From Pogostemon cablin (lineage: Eukaryota > Streptophyta > Magnoliopsida > Lamiales > Lamiaceae), in assembly GCA_023678885.1 (NCBI GenBank), contig CM042953.1, positions 340,597-404,596 of the forward strand: a stretch of DNA of 64,000 bases, given 5' to 3'. Made by a program: the position numbers and the translations under genes. This document shows, one piece after another, positions 1-11,972 of the stretch. Under the pieces are notes generated by a model. It worked only from the letters and a program-made list of their open reading frames with translations. It was not told the origin of the DNA and ran no database searches. How positions within the stretch are numbered: position 1 is the stretch's first letter; each line of letters opens with the position of its first letter.

Positions 1-195
1 TTCAATCTTGGTCCTTTGTGACTCATACCTATCATCACCCAAAGCAAGTAGGTTTACAAAAAATTCAATATATACCTCATTAGAGAGCTCATCTAGCTCT
101 GTGGTAGGAAAAGTAAGAGACTCCATCACGCATGTCTCCAAAGGATCCTTAGAAAGGATCAAGGACATATCTTCCTTCACGATCTCATCCACCTC
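1..195 (-). pseudogene. Ty3/gypsy polyprotein fragment (acidic linker, left edge)
   Basis: Read on the minus strand from the minisatellite toward the left edge, this stretch stays open and continues the KKMSI frame of the array. It gives an acidic non-repetitive peptide with the words EDMSLILSKDPLETC, ESLTFPTTELDEL and FFVNLLALGDDRYES. I recognise this style of sequence from the linker between gag and protease/reverse transcriptase in plant Ty3/gypsy polyproteins. That is recall of a pattern, not a database match. No catalytic motif is visible and the fragment leaves the window. The plus-strand ORF over the same bases is its antisense shadow. Its orientation is opposite to the integrase that flanks the array on the right. 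Confidence 0.45.
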
Positions 196-3105
196 ATCAA
201 TGCTCATTTTCTTCATCATGATGCATATTTTCTTCATCATGATGCTCATTTTATTCATCATGATGTACATTTTCTTCATCATGATGCTCATTTTTTCATC
301 GTGATGCTTATTTTCTTCATCACGATGCATATTTTATTCATCATTATGTTCATTTCCTTCATCATGATTCTCATTTCCTTCATCATGAGGCTCTCTTTCT
401 TCATCATGATTCTCTTTTCCTTCATCATGATGCTCATTTTCTTCATCATGATGGTCATTTTCTTGATCATGATGCAAATTTTCTTCATCATGATGCATAT
501 TTTCTTAATCATGATGCTCATTTTCTTCATCATGATGCATATTTTCTTCATCGTGATGCACATTTTCTTCATCATGATGCTCATTTTTCTTCATCATGAT
601 ATATATTTTCTTCATCATGTTGCATATTTTCTTCATCATGATGCTCATTTTCTTCAACATGATGCTCATTTTCTTTCATCATGATGCATATTTTTTTTAT
701 CATGATTCTCATTTTCTTCATCATGATGCTCATTTTCTTCATCATTATGCATATTTTTTTCATCACGATTCTCATTTTCTTCATCATGATGCTCATTTTC
801 TTCATCACGATGCTCATTTTCTTGTTCATGATGCATATTTTCTTCATCATAACGCTCATTTTCTTTATCGTGATGCTCATTTTCTTCATCATGATGCATA
901 TTTTCTTCATCATGATGCATATTTTCTTCATCATGATGCTCATTTTCTTCATCATGATGCCCATTTTCTTCATCATGATGCATTTTTTTTATCATGATGC
1001 TCATTTTCTTCTTCATGATGCTCATTTTTTTCATCATGATGCTCATTTTTACCTCATGATGCATATTTTCTTCATCATGATGCTCATTTTCTTCATCATG
1101 ATGCTTATTTTCTTCATTATGATGCTCATTTTCTTCATCATGATGCTCATTTCCTTCATCATGATGCTCTTTTTCTTCATCGTGATGCTCTTTTCCTTCT
1201 TCATGATGCTCATTTTCTTAATCATGATGCAAATTTTCTTCATCATGATGCATATTTTCTTAATCATGATGCTCATTTTCTTCATCATGATGCATATTTT
1301 CTTCATCATGATGCTCATTACCTTCATCATGATGCTCTTTTTTCTTCATCATGATGCTCATTTTTTTCATCATGATGCAAATTTTCTTCATCATAATGCA
1401 TTTTTCTTCATCAATGATGCTCATTTTCTTCATCATGATGCATATTTTCTTAATCATGATGCTCATTTTCTTCATCACGATTTATATTTTCTTCATCATT
1501 ATGCTATTTTATTCATCATGATGCTCATTTTCTTCATCATGATGCTCTCTTTCTTCATCATGATGCTCATTTTCCTTGTTCATGATGCTCATTTTCTTCA
1601 TCATGATGCTCATTTTCTTGATCATGATGCAAATTTTGATGCATATTTTCTTAATCATGATGCTCATTTTCTTCATCGTGATGCACATTTTCTTCATCAT
1701 GATGCTCATTTTCTTCATCATGATACATATTTTCTTCATCATGTTGCTTATTTTCTTCATCATGATGCTCATTTTCTTCATCATGATGCTCATTTCCTTC
1801 ATCATGATGCTCATTTTCTTCATCATGATGCATATTTTCTTTATCATGATGCTCATTTTCTTCATCATGTTGCTCATTTTATTCATCATGATGCTATTTT
1901 CTTCATCATGATGCATATTTTCTTCATCATGATGCTCATTTTCTTCATCATGATGCTCATTTTCTTCATCATGATGCTCATTACTTTCATCATGATGCTC
2001 TTTTTCTTCATCATGATGCTCATTTTCTTCATCATAATGCAAATTTTCTTCATCATAATGCATATTTTCTTAATAATGATGCTCATTTTCTTCATCATGA
2101 TGCATATTTTCTTAATCATGATGCTCATTTTCTTCATCATGATGCATATTTTCTTCATCATGATGCTCATTTTCTTCATCATGATGCATATTTTCTTCAT
2201 CATGATGCTCATTTTCTTCATCATGATTTGCTTATTTTCTTCATCATGATGCATATTTTCTTCATCATGATGCTCATTTTCTTTATCATGATGCTCATTT
2301 TCCTTTATCATGATGCTCTTTTCTTCATCATTATGCTCATTTTCTTCATCATGATTCAAATTTTCTTCATCATGATTCAAATTTTGATGCCTATTTTCTT
2401 AATCATGATGCTCATTTTCTTCATCATGATGCATATTTTTATTATCGTGATGCTCATTTTCTTCATCATTATGCTTATTTTTCTTCATCATGATGCATAT
2501 TTTCTTCATCATGTTGCATATTTTTTCATCATGATGCTCATTTCTTCATCATGATGCTCATTTTCTTCATCATGATGCCTATTTTCTTCATCATGATTCT
2601 CATTTTCTTCAGCATGTTGCATATTTTCTTAATCATGATGTATATTTTCTTCATCATGATTCTCATTTTCTTCATCATGATGTATATTTTCTTAATCATG
2701 ATGCTCATTTTCTTCATCATGATTCATATTTTTATCATTGTGATGCTCATTTTCTTCATCATTATGCTCATTTTTCTTTATCATGATGCATATTTTCTTC
2801 ATCATGTTGCATATTTTTCTTCATCATGATGCTCATTTCTTCATCATGATGCTCATTTCCTTCATCATGATGCTCATTTTCTTCATCATGATGCATATTT
2901 TCTTCATCATGATTCTCATTTTCTTCATCATGATGCTTATTTTCTTAATCATGATGCATATTTTCTTCGTCATGATTCTCATTTTCTTCATCATGATGAT
3001 CATTTTCTTCATCATGATGCATATTTTCTCGATCATGATGCTCATTTCTTCATCATAATGTTCATTTTCTTCATTATGAAACTCATTTACTTCATCATGA
3101 TGCTC
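196..3105. repeat. 21-bp minisatellite, block 1 (T-rich strand up)
   Basis: About 138 tandem copies of a 21-bp unit whose core on the plus strand is TTTTCTTCATCATGATG followed by CTCA or CATA. Point variants and occasional 1-bp or larger unit losses (for example near 1637 and 2383) break the phase. Because 21 is a multiple of 3 and the unit has few stops, several frames are open for hundreds of codons. The minus strand reads HHDEENE/HHDEENM or MMKKMSI; the plus strand reads FIMMLIF or HDAHFLH. The long ORFs here follow from the repeat and are not taken as genes. The two dominant unit types, ending CTCA (E) and CATA (M), alternate irregularly. All copies in this block share one orientation. 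Confidence 0.97.
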
Positions 3106-3594
3106 ATTTTCTCCTCCTGGTCCCTGTTGTAGCCTATATAATAGCGAATCTCATCAGTCTAGATATACTTCACACACTAAATTACGTGAAAGAGGGATTT
3201 CGACTGCATATTGAGATTGTTTTGTAGATCGTTGCCCACACAACATCAAGACGTGGCATAGGAATACAATAGCAGAGCGGAAGGTCGTTTGCTATTTCTA
3301 TCCATCAACTTCACCAATTTTTCTAAAATTGTGTGGAAGTCGAAACTGTACATTTGATAAGCAATTGGAAATCCACTGAAGAGAGAATCATTTTGGAGCA
3401 TAGATCACTCAATTCTGATATTGGATGAGAGAGATATACCTAAAACCATGAGGCTGCACAGGCTGTCAATGAGAATTCAATCTCTACATCAATCATGGTG
3501 AAAGGTAATTCGTTTCTACACTTATGCTTCTGCTGCTGTAGAATTGCATTTAACTCTAACAGTTCACATTAACCAAAAGATCCAAATGCCAATA
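3106..3594 (+). repeat. 5' LTR of element A, 5'-truncated
   Basis: The sequence from TCCTCCTGGTCCCTG onward matches the last third of the A 3' LTR (12857-12891 joined to 22207-22490), including the words TCTAGATATACTTCACAC and GTTGCCCACACAACATCAAG. It ends in GCCAATA just before the primer site. About 880 bp of the LTR start are missing, and satellite sequence abuts the break. Compared with the 3' LTR it carries roughly 170 bp extra around 3300-3510, so the two copies differ by indels as well as substitutions. Confidence 0.8.
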
Positions 3595-3595
3595 A

Positions 3596-3608
3596 TTGGT
3601 ATTAGAGC
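3596..3608 (+). promoter_or_regulatory. Primer binding site of element A
   Basis: TTGGTATTAGAGC lies one base after the LTR end. It differs by one base from the tRNA-Met-complementary site TTGGTATCAGAGC found in element D, and it fixes A on the plus strand. Confidence 0.8.
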
Positions 3609-5450
3609 ATAGGTTCTAAGGCTAAACGTGACATGTTAGGCTAGGTTTGAAGTGAATTATGAGAATTATTTTGAATAATGATCGCATGGTGAAAGGGTTT
3701 TGAATTCTTGGTGCAATCTGTATAAACCCTAATCATATTATGCATGACTGCCCCATATTGTACACTCTCACACGAACATCGCCCGACATCTCACGAGCTT
3801 AAACGATGGTTGGGTTGAGCGATGGTGTTGAAGTCGACGGTGTGTCCGCTGATGGGTGGTGAAAGCCTACGTCTGTACATGATGAGGGCTGCAGCGGTGA
3901 TGAATGAGCGCGGCTATCATGGTCCTTGATGAAAGTAGAATGCTAAAAGGTGGCTTGTGGTCAATGGGTCAGGCTGCGTACGCTGTATGAAGTCGTGACT
4001 GTCGGTGGATGAACCTCCTTGGATGGCGCTGTTAGGGCTTCATGGCTGTTGGATGAAAGCAACATGAATGGCATCTTATTACAATGGCGGCAGGTGGGGT
4101 GACCGGTAGCCACTGCTGGCATATAGCCGACAATTGACGGCGCTGGTTCTTCAGGTGGCGGGCATTTTTTTAGCATTGTTTCAGTGCAGGCTGGATAATG
4201 ATCGCACGAACCATTATCAGTAGTGGCCTGGTGCTTGACGTGGTTCGCTGTGGGTCTTTCCATTTTACGGCATGAGCGCTGGACTACGGTGAAACAGGCT
4301 AAAAGTTGTAAGGGCACAACGCTATTGGGTGTGCCAGTAAGGGTGAGTCACGCCAGTTTCGGGCGAGTCTGAGGGATTTCCGAGCTATTCTGATCAGGTC
4401 AGACATGGTAGTGGCAGGTTCGAAGCATTATTCTGAGTGAATTCTCCTGCTGACTGCATTGTTTTCGTCGCTTTACAGTGAGCAGTGGTTGGCATCGAAG
4501 GAGGAACACCTGGTATCCCGCTGACTCACGACGTGCTTCCGGCGAAGTTTCATGGCAGGCCAGGCAGGGTTGCGATCGAACCAAGCATAGTTTCGAACGG
4601 GCCTAGCAAGTCTTCTGAGCAAGTCTATGCACGTTCTGAGTGGGTCACTACCTATTTAGAGCAAGTCTAAAATGGTCTTATGTCGGTCTGCATAGGGTTC
4701 GAGCGGGTCAGGCGTGGCTGGGTGATGGCTTTATTCTCTGGCACTGGCATGGCGGAACACGACAGCCAATTTTTGGCACGGTGGCAGAACATGATAGCAA
4801 GGGCGGTTGTTGGCAACACGATGTTGCTAAACGCTGGCAATTATTATCGCAGATGGTGCGACTCCGATAAGCTCTAACGGGAGTATGAAGGAGCTCTGGC
4901 GTCCTCCAGCATGATCAGGGATGGAAATTCTGGTGAAAGTTCATCGGAGGATAGCGCTGCATCGGCAGCCTACTCACGTTCACAATGGTACTTCGATCGC
5001 AGTAATTTTTCAGTGAGCTGGCTGGAATGGCGGCATTTTTGGCGGGCAGTTTTATCAGCAGCTACAGTCACTTTGCAGTTTTAGGCAGTTTCGGGCAGTG
5101 GTTTCTGCTACAGGCTGTGTAATCATGAGGGAATTGGCTTGGGGCTATGAATCCGTGTGTGATAATGATGACTAGGCAGGGAGGTTGTAGGCTCGGTACA
5201 TGAGTGGTTCTTGCAATGTATGCGGGATGTTTGACTAAGGGCCCAAATTTTATCCTAATTGCTGGAAAAGTCACATGCTTCATGCTTGTTGACCATGTCA
5301 ACTTATTTATTTATTTTTTCTTATATATAATTGCTGTAATTGTTTTATTTGCCAATTATTATTATATATTTAGAATGCATGTGTTATTTGATTTACTGTC
5401 TTATTTGCCGTAATAATAGCATGTTTTTTTGCGTATATTATATCTGTTAT
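3609..5450 (+). other. Leader of element A with GC-rich segment of unknown origin
   Basis: Between the primer site and the conserved GTGGGAGAGGG block at about 5490 lies a GC-rich stretch (roughly 3740-5250) in an otherwise AT-rich element. Elements C and D have GC-rich stretches in the same place, but I see no similarity among the three. Short ORFs occur on both strands (for example 3961-4317 minus) without a recognisable domain. It may be captured host sequence or an untranslated leader. Confidence 0.5.
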
Positions 5451-5479
5451 ATTATATGCATGCAAAAACCCTCTTGTTA

Positions 5480-5935
5480 AATAACTAAGTGGGAGAGGGA
5501 TTGGTCGTGATCCCGCGGCCTCCATTGTTGATATATTAAGTGATGCAAGTAAGCTTATGAGTCAGTTTTAGTGCCTTCCTCCCCAACGTATGAGTTTTAT
5601 TTGTGGATCACTGGAATAAATTTCATTAAAAATTATTATTTGTAATGTGATGCAAGTAAGCTTATGAGTCAACTATAGTGCCTTCCTCCCCAACGGATGA
5701 GTTTTATTTGCGGATCAATAGTACAAATTAATATTTGATGATTGTAGGAAATTATTTGAGGGCATGTGGACTTCTCCAACTGTAAGACACATAAACTCAG
5801 GTAATGTAGTTAATATCAAATAATGGTATACTCTTAGGTGCAATTAATATGCATCCTCCCCAACGGAGTCATTGCTATAAAATTGCATGGCTAAAGGACA
5901 ACCGACTATTAATCATTGAGTTATAAGATTAATTA
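5480..5935 (+). repeat. Conserved leader block with repeated TCCTCCCCAACGGATGAG motif (element A)
   Basis: The block starts at GTGGGAGAGGGATTGG (about 5490). The words GCAAGTAAGCTTATGAG and CCTTCCTCCCCAACG-ATGAGTTT occur twice about 110 bp apart (near 5575 and 5685), and a third TCCTCCCCAACGGA occurs near 5855. The same block, also with two long copies and one short copy, is found inverted in C (18310-18690) and D (37985-38370). Conservation in three diverged elements with decayed genes suggests a cis-acting RNA leader function. Confidence 0.65.
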
Positions 5936-5991
5936 TGACGTATGGAATTAATGGGTAAAACCTTCTCTTGCGAATGTTCGGGTTTATATAC

Positions 5992-7785
5992 TGTTTGCCT
6001 ATTTTTGTGCACTCACGAGCAAGAATACTCGATCGTTGTAGTAGTATATCCCAAGAAAAATTATCAATCCAATAAGGAGTTATGTTCGGACTAGCAAAAT
6101 ACGTGAGCTCATGTTCATGTTGTTTTTGTAAAGATGATCGGGGGGTTTTGAGATGATTAACAACTAAAGTAAGGAGCAAGTAAATAAGAATAGCAAATAA
6201 GAGAAATGACAAGTAAAGAAAATGGGTGCTAAAGTTCAAGTATGGAAAAACATGGGATTAGAAACATCCAAGCACACTCGATTCATATTATCATGCAAAA
6301 GGAATTCAACTCAATTGATGTAGACTAAGGGTGATCACGATTGTATCCTAAGCTCCCTTTCGGGTTACAAAGGTTGTTGATCCATTTTAGAATCCCAAAA
6401 GCACTAAAGATCAAAGCCCAACATTAACCCCTTCCATCTAGGTACTAGTTAGATTAAACTCTCCCTTTTTGTGTACTAAGGCCAACGAATGGATTGGTTC
6501 CCCTCATTGAATTCAAATATCCTTTCGGTCAAACCCAAACTCAATGTATATTCATGCCTTCCTAATACTATAGAGGGTCGTTTCCGTCTCACTCCAAGCA
6601 ATACATACATGAACATCATGATAGCATTTAATTACCACAAATAATCCATTGATCAACAAACCATTAAACCAATAAACATTCATGAATAACAAACCATGCC
6701 ATCACAACATCAAGACAATTAAACTCCATGAATAGAAATCAACATCAATTAAATCAAAAACCAATTAAATCCACATGATAATATAAATCTAATATGCTCT
6801 TCATATTCCTAATCCCACTAGAGGGATTAGCCTAACATGATAAAAGTAATAAAACAAATAAATGATTCATTACAAATACCCATAGTCTTAGATCTAAAGA
6901 AATACAAAATGAATGGATTCTTCCCTATCAATTTCTTGAAGAGAATCTTCTATTCTTCTTGATCTCCACCTCTAGCTCTTGATTTCTTGAGATCTCTCAC
7001 ACCCAATGGAAGGGATGAAGTTTTTATGGAGAATTAATGGAGATGATGTAGATGGATCAAGATGGATGAAGGTGGATGAAGATGATGGTGGAAAATGGAA
7101 GAAATGGTGTGTGATGTGTGTGTAGATGATGGGATTTTCGGATCTTCTGCCAATTGTTGAATAAAGGGGTATTTATACCCCTTTGGAGGCTTCTAGAAGG
7201 ATCTGGAAATTTCAGCAGGAAAATACACGGCACGAGTCGTGCTCCGCAACACGGCCACAAGGTGGTCGTGTTGTGTCTTCTGATGCTGCCGCACGGCCTC
7301 GCCTTACAGGGCCGTGTTACGCAACACGGCTCGTGTGCTGCAACACGAGTCGTGTGTTGTAACACGGGCACAGGGTGATCGTGTTGGCTCTTCTGATGTC
7401 GGTACACGGCCAACTCTTACAGGGCCGTGTTGGCTACACGGCTCGTGCTCCCAACTCGACTCGTGCAACTGGACACGACCAGAAGTTGCCCGTGTTGAAT
7501 GACTAGATGTCACCGCACGGCCAACTCTTACAGGGCCGTGTTGGCTACACGGCTCGTGTTGGTGCTGGCTCCTGCATTTCTTCACTGTTTTGGCTCGTTC
7601 TCCCTCGTTTCAACTCCGAATTGAGATCCGTTTTTTCCTACATCTTTCTTATCATGTTTAGGCTCATTCACACACATTTCAATAAAAATACAAAACACAA
7701 CCAAATAAGATATAAAATACGGATAAAATCATACGAAAACACATATAAAAAGACACTAAAATGTAGGTGAAAATAGCTCTAATCA
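5992..7785 (-). mobile_element. Solo LTR, 1.8 kb, inserted in leader of A
   Basis: The sequence begins TGTTTGCC and ends TAATCA, so it has TG...CA ends, and it is bounded by a perfect 5-bp duplication TATAC (5987-5991 and 7786-7790). Removing it rejoins GTTCGGGTTT to CGTCCACACTAACG, as in the homologous stretch of elements C and D. On the minus strand there is a TATA box (TATAAATA near 7165-7180), so the LTR is probably transcribed leftward. There is no internal coding region, primer site or second LTR, so it is a solo LTR. The class is uncertain: LTR length and style suggest Ty3/gypsy. Its TATA-proximal part carries the repeats described separately. Confidence 0.8.
7215..7575. repeat. About 114-bp GC-rich tandem repeat within the solo LTR
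   Basis: Three iterations containing CTTACAGGGCCGTGTT and CACGGCTCGTG start near 7291, 7405 and 7517, separated by roughly 114 bp. The block is much more GC-rich than its surroundings and is full of short inverted motifs such as ACACGGCTCGTGT. It sits upstream of the minus-strand TATA box, that is, in the presumed U3 promoter region. Confidence 0.7.
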
Positions 7786-7790
7786 TATAC

Positions 7791-8989
7791 GTCCACACTA
7801 ACGTGGCACACAAATTCACGGTGCTTAAGATGTCGGTAAATTTATTTTATATTGTTTATTAATAAAATTAATATAAAATTTAAATTCGAAGAGTTTGATC
7901 GTCGTATTTATTTATTTGATTCTCTGAATTTTTGAATAGTTTATTTCGCTTATTGTTAACTAAAGGAAATAATATTCACTGGTCCATAATAAATGATTAG
8001 AAAAGAATCTTGGTTTTAATTATTACTGCTAAGGAAAATAAAATGTGTTCTCACTTAGGACGCCTTCAGATGCCTATTTAAGTCTTTAGAAAAGAGGTGA
8101 GAGGTTCATAGAAATATAATGGTCTAATGCGACTCTTTGGATACTTGAATAATTTGAAAGACAAGAGGTCATGGTTAACTTGATGAATGAGTTGGAAATA
8201 CTTGGAATAGAAATTGAAGGGGAAACCTAGCTCAATTTGTTTTTCATAGTTTGCCTAAACGTTTTTAGCAAGTTTCACCTGAATTACAATAAGTTATATA
8301 TGGTGGGAAACTTCTAACAAAATGTGTGGCGAGGAAAACCAATTTCATCAATAAGTGAACAAGGGAAGTATCTTATTTACTTATTGTTGAAACATGATTA
8401 ATGATGGCGTTTACTGACACGTTGTGTGTAGGTACCGGAATCATTAAATGTTTTAAACATAGTGATGATTAGATAATTAAGTACATGGGTAAGCTACGAA
8501 AGTAGTGGCTGTTGCAGTGGGAATTATTTATTTATCTTATGATATGAATAAATGTTTGACTAAGAGAAATTGACTTTACGTACGTTTTCATAGAAAGAAT
8601 TTTATTTCGGTTTCTATGAATTTACGGATGGATACTCTATTTCATTTAAATGACATGGTCATTATAATAAAGAATAGAGCTATAATCTGTTATGGTACGA
8701 GGGTGATAATTTGTACACTCTTAAATCATGTTAATCCCATGGATGCAACAAATAGTAATTAATAATGCATCTTTTAATGTTAGTAAGAGAAAGGAACCTT
8801 CAGAAATGAACCAAACATACTTTTAAGATCTAAAACTAGATCATATTACTTAAGTACCATTCTAAGTTGATAGCCGATGGACCGTAAGGTTTATTGGGAG
8901 TGGAAACTATCGAACTAGTGAGTCTTACTTGGAAGTGAAAATGATTAATTGCCTTTTCAAGGCAAAGGGGTATAGAGCCATGAAAAGAT
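7791..8989 (+). pseudogene. Element A gag and pre-integrase remnant
   Basis: The plus-strand sequence aligns by eye with the gag region of C and D read on the minus strand, for example the stretch around 8100-8330 with GAGGTTCATAGAAATAT and GGTGGGAAACTTCT. No long ORF survives. Its end reads approximately YRTSESYLEVKM-NCLFKAKGY, which resembles the copia pre-integrase pattern (CESCLEGKMTKLPF). The solo LTR 8990-10377 then interrupts it, and the integrase resumes at 10383 with HSDLC. Confidence 0.6.
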
Positions 8990-10377
8990 TTTTGGCATTT
9001 GATCATTTGGTTAACGTGAACCGTTAGGGTTCCAAACATTTCTAACAGTTAGCGGAAGCAAGAAAACAAGAAACATATTATCTTTCACCAGGGTATGTTG
9101 GAGAAGATGAATTCTCGCTGGCATCCTATATAGCCTCACCGTTTTGGGCATAATTCTCTCATCCAATATCAGATTTGAGTGATCTACATTCCAAAATGAT
9201 TCTTTCTTCCATGGCTTTCTATCAGTATATCACACATTGAATTCTGAGGTCTATACGATTTTATAAAAATCATGCAAGTTGGCTAATAGCAGCAACAAAT
9301 GACCTCTTGATCTTCTGATGTATTCCCAAGTCCAATCTCGACGTAGTGTGGGCGACGATCCTCAAGATCTTCTTAATTTGCTGTTCTGTCTACTCTATTC
9401 ATGTGTTAGGCGTGTCTTATCTAGGTTAGAACAGTTGAGATGACTTATATATGGGCTACAGCAGGGACCAGGAGGAGAAATTTGAGCGGGGCCTCCATTG
9501 GGCTTAAGTATCCAAGCTTAGCCCAAAGCTTATACTTAAGTCCAATAATAATAATAATATATACCACTAAAATATTATTACTGCACTACCGTTCTAATCC
9601 CATAATTATGTTATGGGCTCCTTCTTATCATGAGCACATTAGTCTCCCCATGTTTAAGGTATACAATGCCCATTAATTAATTAAGTTACTGACAACTCCA
9701 ATAATTAATATCTCATCCGAGAGTAGTACCACTCAACCTCATTATCATGCCGGAATAAATCCACCTGCAGGGTTTACATGATATCCTAATGAGCTCCTCA
9801 AGGGGACATCATCAACCTTTATCGGACACGGATTCCTTCTACAATCAACAACACACCATAGAGACATCACTACTTCCCAACTCACCGAGTTTGTTGATTT
9901 AATTACATGTAAATCTCATCCATTGATGAATCAAAGAAATACATACTGCCCTACGTGTCGAGGTTATTGTATAGGGATTAAGAGCACGAACATCCATAAT
10001 AACAAAGATCAAGTTCTTCTATAAGTCAGTATAAGTCGAACGATCTCAAGCGGTCCTGCTCAATACACACAAAGTGCACTAATGTGATTCTATAGTCAAG
10101 AGAAACTAATACCAAATCACACTACAACCATCCTGATAGAGAGTCCCCGTCTATCTTGGTTGTGAGTGTCTGTTTATACTTTATAAGAAAACTGATAATA
10201 TGATCTTTCGCGTGTTGTCGGACAAACATATTATCTACAGTATAAAGTAAGTGGACTATTGCATCGAACATATAAATAAATTATAAGACGCAATCATTTA
10301 ATCATATGATTCTCATTCCAAATAAATTGTTATACATTGTTCATACTAAAGCTAGACTTTTAGTATACAATCCAACA
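8990..10377 (-). mobile_element. Solo LTR of the C family (1.39 kb), inserted in pol of A
   Basis: Same sequence family as the C LTRs: TTTGGTTAACGTGAACCGTTAG near its left end and TATACAATCCAACA at its right end. It is bounded by a perfect 5-bp duplication AAGAT (8985-8989 and 10378-10382). The first dinucleotide has decayed from TG to TT. Excising it rejoins the pre-integrase finger to the integrase core of A. No internal region is present, so LTR-LTR recombination has probably removed the rest. Minus orientation, judged from the C element. Confidence 0.85.
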
Positions 10378-10382
10378 AAGAT

Positions 10383-11972
10383 ATGTTGAAAATAGTTCAT
10401 TCTGATTTATGCAATCCTAAGATTATCCTGTCGAGAGGTGGTTATGAATGTTCATCATTTTGTTTGACGATTATTCTAGAAACAAGATATATTTATTTGA
10501 TGCACTGCAAGTCTGAGTACAATGATTAAATTCAAGAAGTACATGACTGATGCGGTGAAGCGTCATGAAAAATATATCAAGTCATTATAATTTAGTCGTA
10601 ATGGCGAGTACCTCTTAGGATAGTTAGAAGCTATTAATCAGAAGTTAGGATTGAATCCCAAGTTGTCTACATCGGGCATACCTCAGCTGTATGGTGTGGT
10701 GAAAAAAAGGAATAAGACTCTTATGGAAAAGGATAGATGGATTATGAGTTATTTGGAATTACTAAATTCATTTTATAGGTAAGCCCTAGAACAACATGTC
10801 GAATTGATGTTTATTGGATATCCTAGAAAAATGAAGGGTGGTTTATTTAATAGTCCAAAAGGATCAGAAAATGATTGTTAACACGAACACTAGATTTTGG
10901 AAAGGACTATGTAATAAATTACAAATTCATGTATAAGTTGTTCAAAAAGTATGAGAAGGTAAACACAAATTTTAGTACCAAGACTACAAGATGATATACC
11001 ACAAGTAAATTGTATCACGTGTCACATCTGATACACAATTGCATGTAGTGCCTTGTCGTAGTAGGAGGTTTGTTTCACAACCAAAAAGATTTATGTTTTG
11101 GGAGAGTCGTGAGACTTGGTCCCTAGTAAATATAAAATCGGCCCATGGACACGACGAAGCACTACAAGATCAAAATGCAGCATCTTATCAAGTTGCAATG
11201 GATTCTAAATCAACTCTGGAAGCTTGTAGAACCATTAAATGGTATAAAAGCCATTGGATGTGTGGCTCTACAAAAAATTAAAAGAGGATCGATCACATTA
11301 TGTCGATCCGGATTCTTTTATTGCTGCTCATATTAATTATGAGGTAAATCAAATAGATGTCAAGACAGCTTTCCTGATTGGAAGTCTTGAGAAAAACATC
11401 TTTCTGAAGCAACCAGAGTGATTCGTTACAAAGGCTAAGAACATTTTGAATGAAAGCTCAAAAGTATCCATTAATGGACTAAAGCAAGCTTCAAGATTAT
11501 CCATTTTAATAAGGAAATCCAGTCATAAGGATTTAATCAATGTTCGGATGGATCTTGTGTGTTGAAAAGAGTTACGGAAATGTGGTGGTATTTCTTGTAT
11601 GTACGTAGATAATATCTTGCTCATTGGAGACAATGAAAGAATATTATCGAGCGTATGGGCATGGTTAATAAAGCAGTGTGAAATGAAGGACTTAAGAGAT
11701 GTAAAGTATATCCTTGCGATCATAGTAATAATGATCACAAGATAGGATGTTGTGCTTGTCTCAAGCTTCATGAAATGATACAATCCTTGCTCATTTTAGC
11801 ATGTGACTTTATCTAAGGATTTGTCTCTTAAGACACAAAAGAAGATAAAATAGATAAAGGCGGTTCCCTATGCTTCGGACATAAGGAAGCTAAATCTATG
11901 GAATGCTATACATGAGATTAGATATCTATTTTGCCAAAGGCATAGTCAGTGAGTATCAAGGTATTCCAGAAC
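10383..11972 (+). pseudogene. Element A integrase and reverse transcriptase pseudogene
   Basis: Multi-frame remains of copia pol. Integrase words: RGGYE, YLMHCKSE, GIPQLYGVVKKRNKTLM (about 10670-10725, normally PGTPQQNGVAERRNRTLL), and IGYPRKMKGG. Reverse transcriptase words: GIKAIGC, DVKTAFLIGSLEKNIFLKQPE (in pieces about 11357-11420), LKQASR, YVDNILLIGDNE (about 11600-11640, normally YVDDILLI with the catalytic aspartates) and QCEMKDLRDVKYIL. It ends at a decayed RLDIYFAKGIVSEYQ pattern. RNase H, the polypurine tract and the last stretch before the LTR are missing, so a deletion joins pol directly to the 3' LTR at about 11973. Many stops and frameshifts; non-functional. Confidence 0.75.

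Noticed and set aside
8..304. 98-codon plus-strand ORF
   Set aside because: Antisense to the gypsy-like frame on the minus strand, and it ends in satellite.
681..2249. 522-codon open frame on the plus strand (MMHIFFIM...)
   Set aside because: It is a reading of the 21-bp satellite. The repeat keeps several frames open on both strands, with no non-repeat domain and no gene context.
196..3105. CRISPR-like array
   Set aside because: There are no unique spacers between repeats and no cas genes; the units are contiguous 21-mers in a plant genome.
5913..6239. 108-codon minus-strand ORF
   Set aside because: Crosses the boundary of the solo LTR at 5992 and has no domain; a chance frame.
7304..7585. 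93-codon minus-strand ORF with repeated peptide
   Set aside because: Created by the 114-bp repeats of the solo LTR.
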